DNA of 5,201 bases from Acidobacteriota bacterium (GTDB lineage Bacteria; Acidobacteriota; Vicinamibacteria; Vicinamibacterales; CAVVIG01). The DNA is taken from the NCBI GenBank assembly GCA_003222555.1, contig QHWL01000017.1, positions 8,958 to 14,158 on the forward strand, in the 5' to 3' direction. Below are positions 1-5,201 of the stretch, in pieces. Position numbers and translations under genes: made by a program. The notes beneath the pieces are model-generated. The model saw nothing but the letters and a program-made list of their open reading frames with translations. It had not been told where the DNA came from and did no database searches. The stretch's first letter is position 1, and the number at the start of each line of letters is the position of its first letter.

Positions 1-1
1 G

Positions 2-700
2 ATCGTTGCCGAGGCGCCGCCGGTGCCGCTGGCGAGCGTGAGGCTGCTCAGCCCCGTCGCCAACCCCGGCAAGATCGTCTGCGCGCCGGTGAATTACCAG
101 AAGCACTTGGACGAGGTGCGCGACCAGTCGCAGCTGCATCACGGCAACGTGGGCCACACCGCGCCGATTCACACTGCGGGGCTCTTTCTCAAGGCGATCA
201 GCGCGCTCGTCGGTCCCGGCGAAGGCATTGCCTTGCGCAAGCTCGATCGCCGCAACGACCACGAGGTCGAGCTGGCCGTTGTGATCGGCAAGGAGGCCAA
301 CAACGTGCCGCGCCAGGACGCCCTCGGCTACGTCGCGGGCTATGCCATCGGACTCGACATCACGATTCGCGGACCCGAGGAGCGGAGCCTCCGCAAATCG
401 CCGGACAGTTACGCCGTGCTCGGGCCGTGGCTGGTGACACCTGACGAGATCGCCAACCCGGGCGATCTCGACGTGCGCATCGCCGTCAACGGCGAAGAGC
501 GGCAGAATTCGAACACCAGATACTTGATCCTCGGCGTCGCGGAGCTCATCGAGTACGCCTCGTCGTTCTACACGCTCTATCCCGGCGACATCATCATCAC
601 CGGCACGCCGGAAGGCGTCAGCCCGATCCAGCCGGGCGACGTCATCTCCGCTTACGTCGAGCGCATAGGCACAATGGACGTGAAGGTACGCGCCGCGTAA
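2..700 (+). CDS. FAH-family hydrolase/isomerase/decarboxylase, 5'-truncated by the window edge
   Basis: The protein matches the catalytic domain of the fumarylacetoacetate hydrolase superfamily (FAHD1, HpcE and MhpD-like enzymes). These are metal-dependent enzymes that hydrolyse, decarboxylate or isomerise 2-oxo acids, often in aromatic catabolism. The frame is open to the left edge, and the sequence before the GTG at 23 (IVAEAPP) reads as family sequence, so the true start lies outside the window. Numbered from GTG 23: PGKIVCAPVNYQKH near residues 15-28 is the usual entry to the domain; the DHEVEL block supplies the metal ligands E81 and E83; D112 in GLDIT is the third; LGPWLVTPDEI (133-143) and GDIIITGTPEGV (188-199) are further hallmark blocks. 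About 50-60 N-terminal residues are probably missing. The substrate cannot be read from sequence. An intrinsic terminator overlaps the stop codon. The family call is secure; the exact reaction is unknown. Confidence 0.93.
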   Translation: MVAEAPPVPLASVRLLSPVANPGKIVCAPVNYQKHLDEVRDQSQLHHGNVGHTAPIHTAGLFLKAISALVGPGEGIALRKLDRRNDHEVELAVVIGKEANNVPRQDALGYVAGYAIGLDITIRGPEERSLRKSPDSYAVLGPWLVTPDEIANPGDLDVRIAVNGEERQNSNTRYLILGVAELIEYASSFYTLYPGDIIITGTPEGVSPIQPGDVISAYVERIGTMDVKVRAA

Positions 701-712
701 CGGCGCCTTTTT
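690..712 (+). terminator. Intrinsic terminator overlapping the FAH stop codon
   Basis: GCGCCG at 690-695 pairs perfectly with CGGCGC at 701-706 across a five-base loop (CGTAA), and a C plus five T residues follow (707-712). This is a textbook GC stem and T-tract. The TAA stop (698-700) sits in the loop, so the last FAH codons form the left stem. It separates the FAH gene from the cytochrome gene that starts only about 20 bases further on, so it may act as a partial terminator if the two are co-transcribed. Confidence 0.75.
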
Positions 713-723
713 CGAACCCGTTC

Positions 724-729
724 AGGGAG
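724..729 (+). promoter_or_regulatory. Ribosome binding site deciding the cytochrome start
   Basis: AGGGAG is followed by a 5-base gap to ATG 735. The in-frame ATG at 732 would leave only 2 bases, so the second ATG is the likelier start. Confidence 0.6.
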
Positions 730-734
730 TCATG

Positions 735-1196
735 ATGCGATCACGGTTCGTTCTGGGAACGGTCATCGTCGCGTTCGCGTCGGGCGTCGGCTGCTCGAAA
801 ACCGCGCTGACGCCGATCGCGACCGTCGAGCAGATCATGGAAACGACCGTCGAGCCCGTTTCGTTCAAGGTGTTCGACGCGGCCGTCTGGGAGAACGGCA
901 AGCAGGTCGGTGGCCCGGAAACCGACGATGACTGGAAGATGATCGAGGCGAACGCGCTGATGCCTGCGGAAACCGGCAACCTGCTGCTGATGGGATCGCG
1001 GATGAAGGATCAAACCGGCTGGGTGACGCGCACGCACGCGATGATGGATGCCGCAACCGAGGCGGCGAAGGCCGCCGCGGCAAAGAACATCGGCGCCGTG
1101 TTCAACGCCGGCACGAAAATCTACGACGCATGCGCCGGCTGTCACCAGCAGTACATCAACCCGCTGACGGTGACGCCGCGCGCGGGCGCCAACTAG
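735..1196 (+). CDS. Exported class II-like cytochrome c with C-terminal CAGCH heme site
   Basis: A 153-residue protein starts with a charged-plus-hydrophobic export signal (MRSRFVLGTVIVAFASGVGC) and has a single covalent heme motif, CAGCH, near its C-terminus (residues 133-137). One CxxCH close to the end of a mostly helical, Ala- and Met-rich domain is the plan of class II cytochromes (c', c-556). Met35 (EQIMET) sits where c-556-type proteins carry an axial Met; that assignment is inference. Cys20 could be a lipobox cysteine, but the -3 residue is Gly, so lipidation is uncertain. ATG 735 is preferred over ATG 732 because AGGGAG (724-729) lies 5 bases before 735 but only 2 before 732. It would work in the periplasm or at a membrane face as an electron carrier. 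A link to the PQQ dehydrogenase about 0.8 kb downstream is plausible but unproven. Confidence 0.85.
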   Translation: MRSRFVLGTVIVAFASGVGCSKTALTPIATVEQIMETTVEPVSFKVFDAAVWENGKQVGGPETDDDWKMIEANALMPAETGNLLLMGSRMKDQTGWVTRTHAMMDAATEAAKAAAAKNIGAVFNAGTKIYDACAGCHQQYINPLTVTPRAGAN

Positions 1197-1198
1197 TT

Positions 1199-1218
1199 TG
1201 CGGCGTTAACGCGCATTT
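1199..1218 (+). terminator. Weak stem-loop after the cytochrome gene
   Basis: A palindrome, GCGTTAACGC (1203-1212), is flanked by TGC and GCA with one bulged G, giving a short stem with a TTAA loop, followed by TTTA. It lies 2 bases after the cytochrome stop. The stem is short and the T-tract minimal, so it is at best a weak terminator. Confidence 0.25.
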
Positions 1219-1240
1219 ACATCTACCCTGAACAAGCTCG

Positions 1241-1332
1241 ACCACGGAGGACACAGACAACAAACGGAGCACACGGTTACGCACATTATGATTTTCCGTG
1301 ACCTCCGTCGTCCGTTCCGTGGCCTCCGTGGT
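1241..1332. repeat. Imperfect inverted repeat of ACCACGGAGG type between convergent genes
   Basis: The left arm (1241-1276) begins ACCACGGAGG and ends ACACGG. The right arm (1296-1332), read on the other strand, also begins ACCACGGAGG and ends TCACGG. With one gap, 27 of about 36 aligned positions match, including the first ten. The centre (1277-1295) is AT-rich. Each arm is itself built from degenerate CACGGAG-like units. The element fills most of the gap between the convergent cytochrome and GlcG/HbpS genes and encodes nothing recognisable. A large cruciform or RNA hairpin could form and end transcription from both sides. Short CCACGGAG-rich intergenic repeats are, from general recollection, common in Acidobacteriota and some other environmental phyla, so this may be one copy of a dispersed family. 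Confidence 0.65.
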
Positions 1333-1362
1333 AGCGCTTTTATCTCGAGCGCAGGCGTGCCC

Positions 1363-1809
1363 TCACTTGAGCTGGTCGGCCACCTTGGCGATGGCGCCCT
1401 TGGCGCAGGCCTCCTCCTTCTCCTGGCCGCCGCCGCCGCTCAGGCCGACGCCGCCAATCGTGTCCTCCCCGACTTTGATGGGCATCCCGCCGCCCAGCGG
1501 GATGGCGGTCTCGGTGCGCTTCGCCCAGGCCGCGGAGGGCTGCCCGAACGTGCGAGCCGTGTAGGCCTTGCGACGAGCGAGCTCGATGTTGTGCGGATTT
1601 GCGTTATCGCCCTGGAGGAACACGCGTAGCCGGCCCGCGCGATCGACGACGGCAACCGATGCGCCGAGGCCGCATTCGGCAATCGCCGTTTCCGCAATCG
1701 TCAGGGCCATGCGGAGCGAAACGTCGCGCTGCATCAGAACTTGCGCGCCCGGGGCACTCGGAACGGAAAGAATCGCTGCTGCTGCGACGCCGGCCAGTCG
1801 GAACAACAT
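1363..1809 (-). CDS. Secreted GlcG/HbpS (DUF336) family heme-binding-like protein
   Basis: This 148-residue protein has a signal peptide (about residues 1-22, MLFRLAGVAAAAILSV, probable cleavage after PGA) and then a full GlcG/HbpS domain. Family blocks are visible: SVAVVDRAGRLRVF (51-64), ARRKAYTARTFG (78-89), IPLGGGMPIKVGEDTIGGVGLSG (103-125) and a C-terminal QEKEEACAKGAIAKV helix. HbpS binds heme and senses redox stress in Streptomyces; many other members have unknown roles, so heme binding here is a family-based guess. The start is supported by AAGAGAGG (1816-1823 on this strand) with a 6-base gap. The gene is divergent from the PQQ dehydrogenase and shares its 193-base control region, which suggests a common periplasmic oxidation function. 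An exported accessory protein handling heme or cofactor is the simplest reading. Family call secure; role inferred. Confidence 0.92.
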   Translation of the reverse strand: MLFRLAGVAAAAILSVPSAPGAQVLMQRDVSLRMALTIAETAIAECGLGASVAVVDRAGRLRVFLQGDNANPHNIELARRKAYTARTFGQPSAAWAKRTETAIPLGGGMPIKVGEDTIGGVGLSGGGGQEKEEACAKGAIAKVADQLK

Positions 1810-1840
1810 GAGGAGCCTCTCTTAGGTTGCGACAATTCGA

Positions 1841-1861
1841 GCTTGCCGTCATGGGGCAAGC
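1841..1861. promoter_or_regulatory. Perfect 7-bp inverted repeat upstream of the GlcG/HbpS gene
   Basis: GCTTGCC (1841-1847) is mirrored by GGCAAGC (1855-1861) across a 7-base spacer. It lies 32 bases before the GlcG/HbpS start, so it could be a dimeric regulator site or a hairpin in that gene's leader. It has no T-tract and is not a terminator. It overlaps the left copy of the divergent 12-bp motif. Confidence 0.4.
1846..1857 (-). promoter_or_regulatory. Divergent-promoter motif, copy A (GCCCCATGACGG)
   Basis: On the minus strand this reads GCCCCATGACGG, identical over 12 bases to a plus-strand copy at 1918-1929. Each copy points towards one of the two divergent genes. Downstream flanks also resemble each other: AAG, then AATT, GTC and AACCT in the same order with small gaps. 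It may be an operator or a duplicated promoter segment. No regulator gene is in the window. Confidence 0.4.
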
Positions 1862-1917
1862 CAATGAGTGTCGCGGTCAACGGCCGATTATGCCACGAGA
1901 CGAGAGGAACGATCTTG

Positions 1918-1929
1918 GCCCCATGACGG
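1918..1929 (+). promoter_or_regulatory. Divergent-promoter motif, copy B (GCCCCATGACGG)
   Basis: This is an exact 12-base match to copy A in the opposite orientation, with centres 72 bp apart, close to seven DNA turns. It lies 73 bases before the dehydrogenase start. The spacing and orientation fit a shared regulator controlling both divergent genes, but this is inference. Confidence 0.4.
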
Positions 1930-1963
1930 AGAAGAATTCGTCAACCTCACCTAACGGGTGGGC

Positions 1964-1969
1964 TATGCT
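1964..1969 (+). promoter_or_regulatory. Possible -10 element for the PQQ dehydrogenase
   Basis: TATGCT matches the -10 consensus at four of six positions and would give a leader of roughly 27 bases before ATG 2003. The sequence 17 bases upstream (TCAACC, 1941-1946) matches the -35 consensus at only three positions. Weak candidate. Confidence 0.25.
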
Positions 1970-1991
1970 TTCCGATTACGGGTCATTCTCT

Positions 1992-1997
1992 GGGAGG
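1992..1997 (+). promoter_or_regulatory. Ribosome binding site deciding the dehydrogenase start
   Basis: GGGAGG lies 5 bases before ATG 2003, directly ahead of a clean signal peptide. The in-frame GTG at 1958 has no such site and would put 15 unlikely residues before the signal peptide, so 2003 is chosen. Confidence 0.8.
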
Positions 1998-2002
1998 ATA
2001 GG

Positions 2003-3778
2003 ATGGTGAAGAGATCTCACGTCGTCGCGGCATCCTTGCTCGGGGCCGTCGCCGTCGCATCTGTGAGTCCAGGAATTCGGACGGCGCTCGCTCAGACCGG
2101 AGCGTTCGTCCCGGTAACCCAGGCGATGCAGGCCAAGCCCGATCCCGCCGACTGGCTTCATATCAGTCGAACTTACAATCACCATCGTTTCAGTCCACTA
2201 ACACTCATCAACAAACGCAACGTCTCACAACTGCGCATGGCATGGTCGCGCGGCCTGCCGCAGGGCACCCAGGAATCGACGCCGATCGTCTATCGCGGCG
2301 TCATGTATGTGATGGCTCCTGGCGCCAGCATCCAGGCCCTCAACGCCACCAACGGCGACTTGATCTGGGAGTACGAGCGCGCCTATCCACGCGGCGCGTC
2401 GGCCGCCGCGGCGCGCAGCAAGAGCCTTGGGATCTACGAGGACATGATCTATTTCGGCGCGCCAGACGGATTCCTACTGGCGCTCGATGCCCAGACCGGC
2501 AAGCTGCGCTGGGAAACGAAGGTTGACGACGGCCAAATCACCGCCGGCGGATTGCTGGTTGCCGATGGCAAGGTGATCTCGAACCGCACCTGCCTGCAAG
2601 GAAAGCGGGAATTTTGTTTCATCGCCGCTCACGACGCCAAGACAGGCAAAGAGGTCTGGAAATTCTATGTCACAGCCGCGCCTGGCGAGCCGGGGGGTGA
2701 CACCTGGGGCAACCTGCCGGTCGACCAGCGGGCTGCCGGCCCTTGGGGCCTGCCCGGCTCGTACGATCCGGTCCGTAAAGTCGTCTATTGGGGCGTGGCC
2801 AATCCCAACCCATATACGCGGTTGAAGCGCCACGGCCGCTACGATGCCGTTTCGCTGACGTCGCCGTCAGAGCTGTATAGCAATTCGACCATTGCGCTCA
2901 ACGTCGAGACCGGTAAGCTGGTCTGGTACTTCCAGGAGCTGCCGGGCGACGATTGGGACGCCGACCACAACCAGGAACGTGTTCTGGTTCACACCCGCGT
3001 GAGCCCGGACCCCCGATTCGTCAAATGGATCAATCCGGCGTTGACGACCGGGACCGAGCAGGACGTCGTCGTTACCGTCGCCGAAGGCGGTGGCATGTTT
3101 GCCGTCGCGCAAGAGACCGGTCAATTCTTGTGGGGCCGGCCGTTCCCCTTCGACGATCCGAACATCAATATGAACACGGTCGATGTGACGACCGGTCGGA
3201 CGGGCGTCAATCCCGACAAGCTCTTCAAGAAGGACGGCGACAGCATCGTCGGGTGCTACCACAACACGCGAGGCCTGTGGCAAATCGCCTATCATCCCGG
3301 CAAGAACTCGCTCTATGTTCCATTCCACGACCAGTGCCTGACGATGCAAGCCGTCAATTCCACCCCGACCGGCTATGGGCGGCGCACCGGCGTCATGCGT
3401 CCGGGCTCCGACCCCAAGGCATACATGGGCATCGCCAAGATCGACGTCGCAACGGGCGAGATGCGAGTGATCTACTCGCAAGCGCAAGCGACCAACGGGT
3501 CGGCGCTGACGACTGCGGGCGACCTGGTTTTCTTCGGCGATCTCAACCGGCGTCTGCGCGCCCTTGATGCCGACGACGGCAAGGTTCTGTGGGAGGCCGT
3601 GGTCGGCGGCATGATCGTCAACAGCACCATCTCCTATGCCGTCAACGGCAAGCAATACATCATGGTGTACACCGGCGAGGGGCAGTCGGTCACGACCGGG
3701 CCGCTCCTGGTGACCGCCAACGCCATGCCGCCGGCCGTGCGCCGACACAGCGCGATCTACGTGTTTGCCTTGCCCTAA
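2003..3778 (+). CDS. Periplasmic PQQ-dependent alcohol-type dehydrogenase (quinoprotein), divergent branch
   Basis: A 591-residue, single-domain, eight-bladed propeller quinoprotein that should oxidise an alcohol or similar substrate in the periplasm, passing electrons to a separate cytochrome. The signal peptide ends at TALA-Q (cleavage after residue 30). Propeller motifs of the form ALDAxTGKxxW recur, for example ALDAQTGKLRW, AHDAKTGKEVW, ALNVETGKLVW and ALDADDGKVLW. GPWGLPGSYDP carries the Trp that normally stacks on PQQ. N267 (ANPNPY) matches the metal-binding Asn, and DDWDADHN gives catalytic D319 with a second Asp at 321, the position associated with lanthanide binding. Cys418 and Cys445 match a conserved pair. 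Oddities: the usual vicinal Cys-Cys before an NRG-type motif is absent (SAAAARSKS, about 133-141). The usual metal-ligand Glu region reads TCLQGKREFCF, with C197 and C205, and no Glu at the standard spacing. No CxxCH domain is present. Substrate unknown. Confidence 0.94.
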   Translation: MVKRSHVVAASLLGAVAVASVSPGIRTALAQTGAFVPVTQAMQAKPDPADWLHISRTYNHHRFSPLTLINKRNVSQLRMAWSRGLPQGTQESTPIVYRGVMYVMAPGASIQALNATNGDLIWEYERAYPRGASAAAARSKSLGIYEDMIYFGAPDGFLLALDAQTGKLRWETKVDDGQITAGGLLVADGKVISNRTCLQGKREFCFIAAHDAKTGKEVWKFYVTAAPGEPGGDTWGNLPVDQRAAGPWGLPGSYDPVRKVVYWGVANPNPYTRLKRHGRYDAVSLTSPSELYSNSTIALNVETGKLVWYFQELPGDDWDADHNQERVLVHTRVSPDPRFVKWINPALTTGTEQDVVVTVAEGGGMFAVAQETGQFLWGRPFPFDDPNINMNTVDVTTGRTGVNPDKLFKKDGDSIVGCYHNTRGLWQIAYHPGKNSLYVPFHDQCLTMQAVNSTPTGYGRRTGVMRPGSDPKAYMGIAKIDVATGEMRVIYSQAQATNGSALTTAGDLVFFGDLNRRLRALDADDGKVLWEAVVGGMIVNSTISYAVNGKQYIMVYTGEGQSVTTGPLLVTANAMPPAVRRHSAIYVFALP

Positions 3779-3793
3779 AGCGTCGACCTTCGC

Positions 3794-3978
3794 TCAGAAC
3801 TTGAACCGCAGGCTGACTTGCCCGGTTCTCGAATTGCCCAACTGGGAGTCGGGGACGCCGACCTTCGCGTTGAGCCCACCGGGCCCGCTGCCGTTGAAAA
3901 GCTGATTGCCCGTCGTCGGACTGTCCCAGATGGATGCGCAACGATCACGATCGTCAGAAAGCATGCCAGACGCCTCAT
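3794..3978 (-). pseudogene. Remnant of an exported outer-membrane beta-barrel-like gene (5' and 3' ends fused out of frame)
   Basis: Reading leftwards from ATG 3978, a convincing gene start is seen: GGGAGG (3984-3989), a 5-base gap, then the signal-like MRRLACFLTIVIVAHP. That frame quickly turns into Arg/Ser-rich sequence without family character and runs to 3775. In another frame, from about 3943 to the TGA at 3794, is a well-behaved tail: GNQLFNGSGPGGLNAKVG, then VPDSQLGNSRTGQVSLRFKF and stop. The alternating residues and terminal Phe are the signature of outer-membrane beta-barrels such as TonB-dependent receptors. Start and stop are out of frame (185 bases), so the natural reading is a gene that lost its middle and is now dead. 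It faces the dehydrogenase tail-to-tail, 15 bases away. A short real protein with a frameshift is possible but less likely. Confidence 0.5.
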
Positions 3979-4098
3979 GCCGACCTCCCATCATTACGCT
4001 CCGTGGCGGCGAACGGTGAATCATACCCGAACACATGGATCGCCGGTCGAAGCCATGCGCAACGCGCAGAACGACTTCGGCATACAAGCGGGCCGATG
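3979..4098 (-). other. Gap between the VWA gene and the remnant, with a possible -10 box
   Basis: These 120 bases carry no gene I can support. The remnant's ribosome binding site is at the left end (3984-3989). On the minus strand TATGAT (4020-4025) resembles a -10 box about 40 bases before the remnant's ATG, with TTCGAC some 20 bases upstream as a poor -35. No terminator was found after the VWA stop. Confidence 0.3.
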
Positions 4099-5201
4099 CT
4101 ATTGCGTCAGGCTGGAGATGACTTCGAAGATAATCGCGGCGCCGGCGGCCTGCATCCACAGCTCCCCGCGTTCGCGCAGGCTCAGGACGCCGAGACAGAT
4201 GAAGCCGGCCGCGGCGGCGAGAAACCGCCAGTAGAGCTCATCGGCGCGCTCCTCGACGCCGATCGACGCGGCGCGGCGCCGCGTGCGGTCGACGATCTGG
4301 TTGGCGATGGTGCGATCGTCGCCCTTGCCCAGCTGGTAATACGCGCCTCCGCCCCGCGAGCCAATCCTGATGAGCGAATCGCGATCGAGTATCGCGCGTA
4401 TGTGGGTTGGCGTGTCGCTGCCTTCCTCTGACGGCACATCGGGGATGTAGCCGCCCAGTAACGTGCCGACGCCGACGACCCACACCGGAAAATCCCGCGC
4501 ATTAGCGAGGCGCAGCGACCGCTCGACGTCACCGCTCCAGGCCTGTCCGTCGGATACAAGGACGAACGCCTTTGCGTTCTTGGATTTGCCGTGCAGCTCC
4601 TCGTCCTTCTCGATCAGCCGCATGCCCCAATAGATCCCGCTCTCGATGTTAGTGTCCCACGTGTTGTTGTCTTCGAGCCGGAGCGGCGGCTGGTCTTTCA
4701 GATGGTCGAGGAAGAAAAACATCGTGTTCGGATCTTTGGTCAGCCGAATCTGCGGCGTCGCGAGCTTCGCGAACACCGCCATCGCGAGCCGGTCGTCTTC
4801 CCACGTCACCGATTCGGCGAGCGTCCGCAGAAACTGGACCGAGCGCTGCCAGCGACTGCCCTCGACGTCGGCCACGCGCATCGAGGCCGATCCGTCCTGC
4901 AGCACGATGAGATCGATTCCGGCCGTGCGCACGGCCGAAACCGCCGCACGGGGCCGCGAGAGCGCGACGACGACGAGCGAGGTCGCCGCGATGAGACACA
5001 ACCAGAAGAGCAGGCCGCCGGCCAGCGGGATGCGTTCTCGAACCGGGACCGTGCGACTCCGCGCGTACAGCCGGCGATCGCGCCGGCGCCGGGCGAGCTG
5101 CCACACCCAGAGGACGAGGAGCCCGCCGGGCACGGCGAGCAGCCGCAGGAAACGCGCAGCGCCGAACTGAATCGACGCGAAGTCGATGCCTACTGGAAGC
5201 A
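4099..5201 (-). CDS. BatA/BatB-like membrane protein with von Willebrand factor A domain, start at or beyond the window edge
   Basis: A VWA-domain inner-membrane protein of the Bat (aerotolerance operon) type. Numbered from the in-window GTG 5133: a hydrophobic segment at 3-13 is followed by WQLARRRRDRRLY; a second spans about 38-58; the VWA domain runs roughly 72-270. The metal-ion site (MIDAS) is DGSAS (D80, S82, S84) with T161 in DTNIESGI and the later Asp in VLVSDGQ (D195). Two more hydrophobic stretches (about 303-319 and 325-343) end the protein; Bat proteins usually show one there. GTG 5133 falls inside the first membrane segment: the upstream codons in frame read IDFASIQFGAARFLRLLA, typical of this family's N-terminus, so the start is at or just past the right edge. 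Bat proteins often sit beside MoxR ATPase and DUF58 genes, probably to the right here. Their function is poorly defined, perhaps chaperone-like or stress related. Confidence 0.92.
   Translation of the reverse strand, partial: LPVGIDFASIQFGAARFLRLLAVPGGLLVLWVWQLARRRRDRRLYARSRTVPVRERIPLAGGLLFWLCLIAATSLVVVALSRPRAAVSAVRTAGIDLIVLQDGSASMRVADVEGSRWQRSVQFLRTLAESVTWEDDRLAMAVFAKLATPQIRLTKDPNTMFFFLDHLKDQPPLRLEDNNTWDTNIESGIYWGMRLIEKDEELHGKSKNAKAFVLVSDGQAWSGDVERSLRLANARDFPVWVVGVGTLLGGYIPDVPSEEGSDTPTHIRAILDRDSLIRIGSRGGGAYYQLGKGDDRTIANQIVDRTRRRAASIGVEERADELYWRFLAAAAGFICLGVLSLRERGELWMQAAGAAIIFEVISSLTQ

Noticed and set aside
741..1145. Minus-strand open frame (134 codons) opposite the cytochrome
   Set aside because: No ribosome binding site or recognisable motif; the plus strand has the heme site and export signal.
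1288..1629. Plus-strand open frame (113 codons) opposite the GlcG/HbpS gene
   Set aside because: Starts within the inverted repeat and mirrors a strongly supported family domain; no motif.
1875..1880. TTGACC on the minus strand as a -35 box for the GlcG/HbpS gene
   Set aside because: At 16-18 bases downstream only GC-rich sequence (GCCCCA-like) is found, so no -10 partner.
1958..2002. Upstream GTG start for the PQQ dehydrogenase
   Set aside because: No ribosome binding site there; ATG 2003 has GGGAGG at proper spacing and begins a clean signal peptide.
2867..3748. Long minus-strand open frame (293 codons) opposite the dehydrogenase
   Set aside because: Arg/His/Gly/Val-rich, no family motif, lies wholly opposite a strong gene; a shadow typical of GC-rich DNA.
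3934..4431. Plus-strand open frame (165 codons) across the remnant and the VWA end
   Set aside because: Overlaps the well-supported VWA C-terminus on the other strand and has no protein-like character.
1..5201. tRNA, rRNA, CRISPR array, transposase or phage genes
   Set aside because: Looked for on both strands; no spaced direct repeats, transposase motifs or tRNA-like folds were seen.

Overview
The window is a GC-rich (by eye about 60-65%) bacterial fragment from a Gram-negative. It encodes several exported proteins: a periplasmic PQQ dehydrogenase, a class II-like c-type cytochrome, a secreted heme-binding-type protein, and a fragment ending like an outer-membrane beta-barrel. The mix, together with a CCACGGAGG-type intergenic repeat, looks like an environmental Acidobacteriota (Vicinamibacteria-like) genome. 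That placement is inference; there is no rRNA or other phylogenetic marker here.

Layout from left to right. (1) At 2-700 (+) is the 3' part of a fumarylacetoacetate hydrolase (FAH)-fold enzyme, closed by an intrinsic terminator whose loop contains the stop codon. (2) At 735-1196 (+) is a small exported cytochrome with a C-terminal CAGCH heme site. (3) At 1197-1362 is a convergent intergenic region dominated by an imperfect inverted repeat. (4) At 1363-1809 (-) is a secreted GlcG/HbpS (DUF336) protein. (5) At 1810-2002 is a divergent promoter region holding a 12-bp motif repeated in inverted orientation, plus a 7-bp perfect hairpin. (6) At 2003-3778 (+) is a PQQ-dependent dehydrogenase of 591 aa. 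(7) At 3794-3978 (-) is an apparent gene remnant: a signal-peptide start with a good ribosome binding site, then, in another frame, a beta-barrel-like C-terminus. (8) From 4099 past the right edge (-) is a BatA/BatB-like membrane protein with a von Willebrand factor A domain.

The likely functional core is periplasmic oxidation. The PQQ dehydrogenase has no heme domain of its own and needs an electron acceptor, for which the nearby cytochrome is a candidate. The GlcG/HbpS protein shares a divergent control region with it. The dehydrogenase carries the Asp-x-Asp signature associated with lanthanide-dependent alcohol dehydrogenases. It lacks the vicinal cysteine pair and other usual residues, so it belongs to a divergent branch. 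The FAH-fold and VWA genes look like unrelated neighbours. No RNA gene, CRISPR array, insertion sequence or complete mobile element was seen. The best leads are the paired divergent-promoter motif, the unusual dehydrogenase active site, and the deletion remnant.
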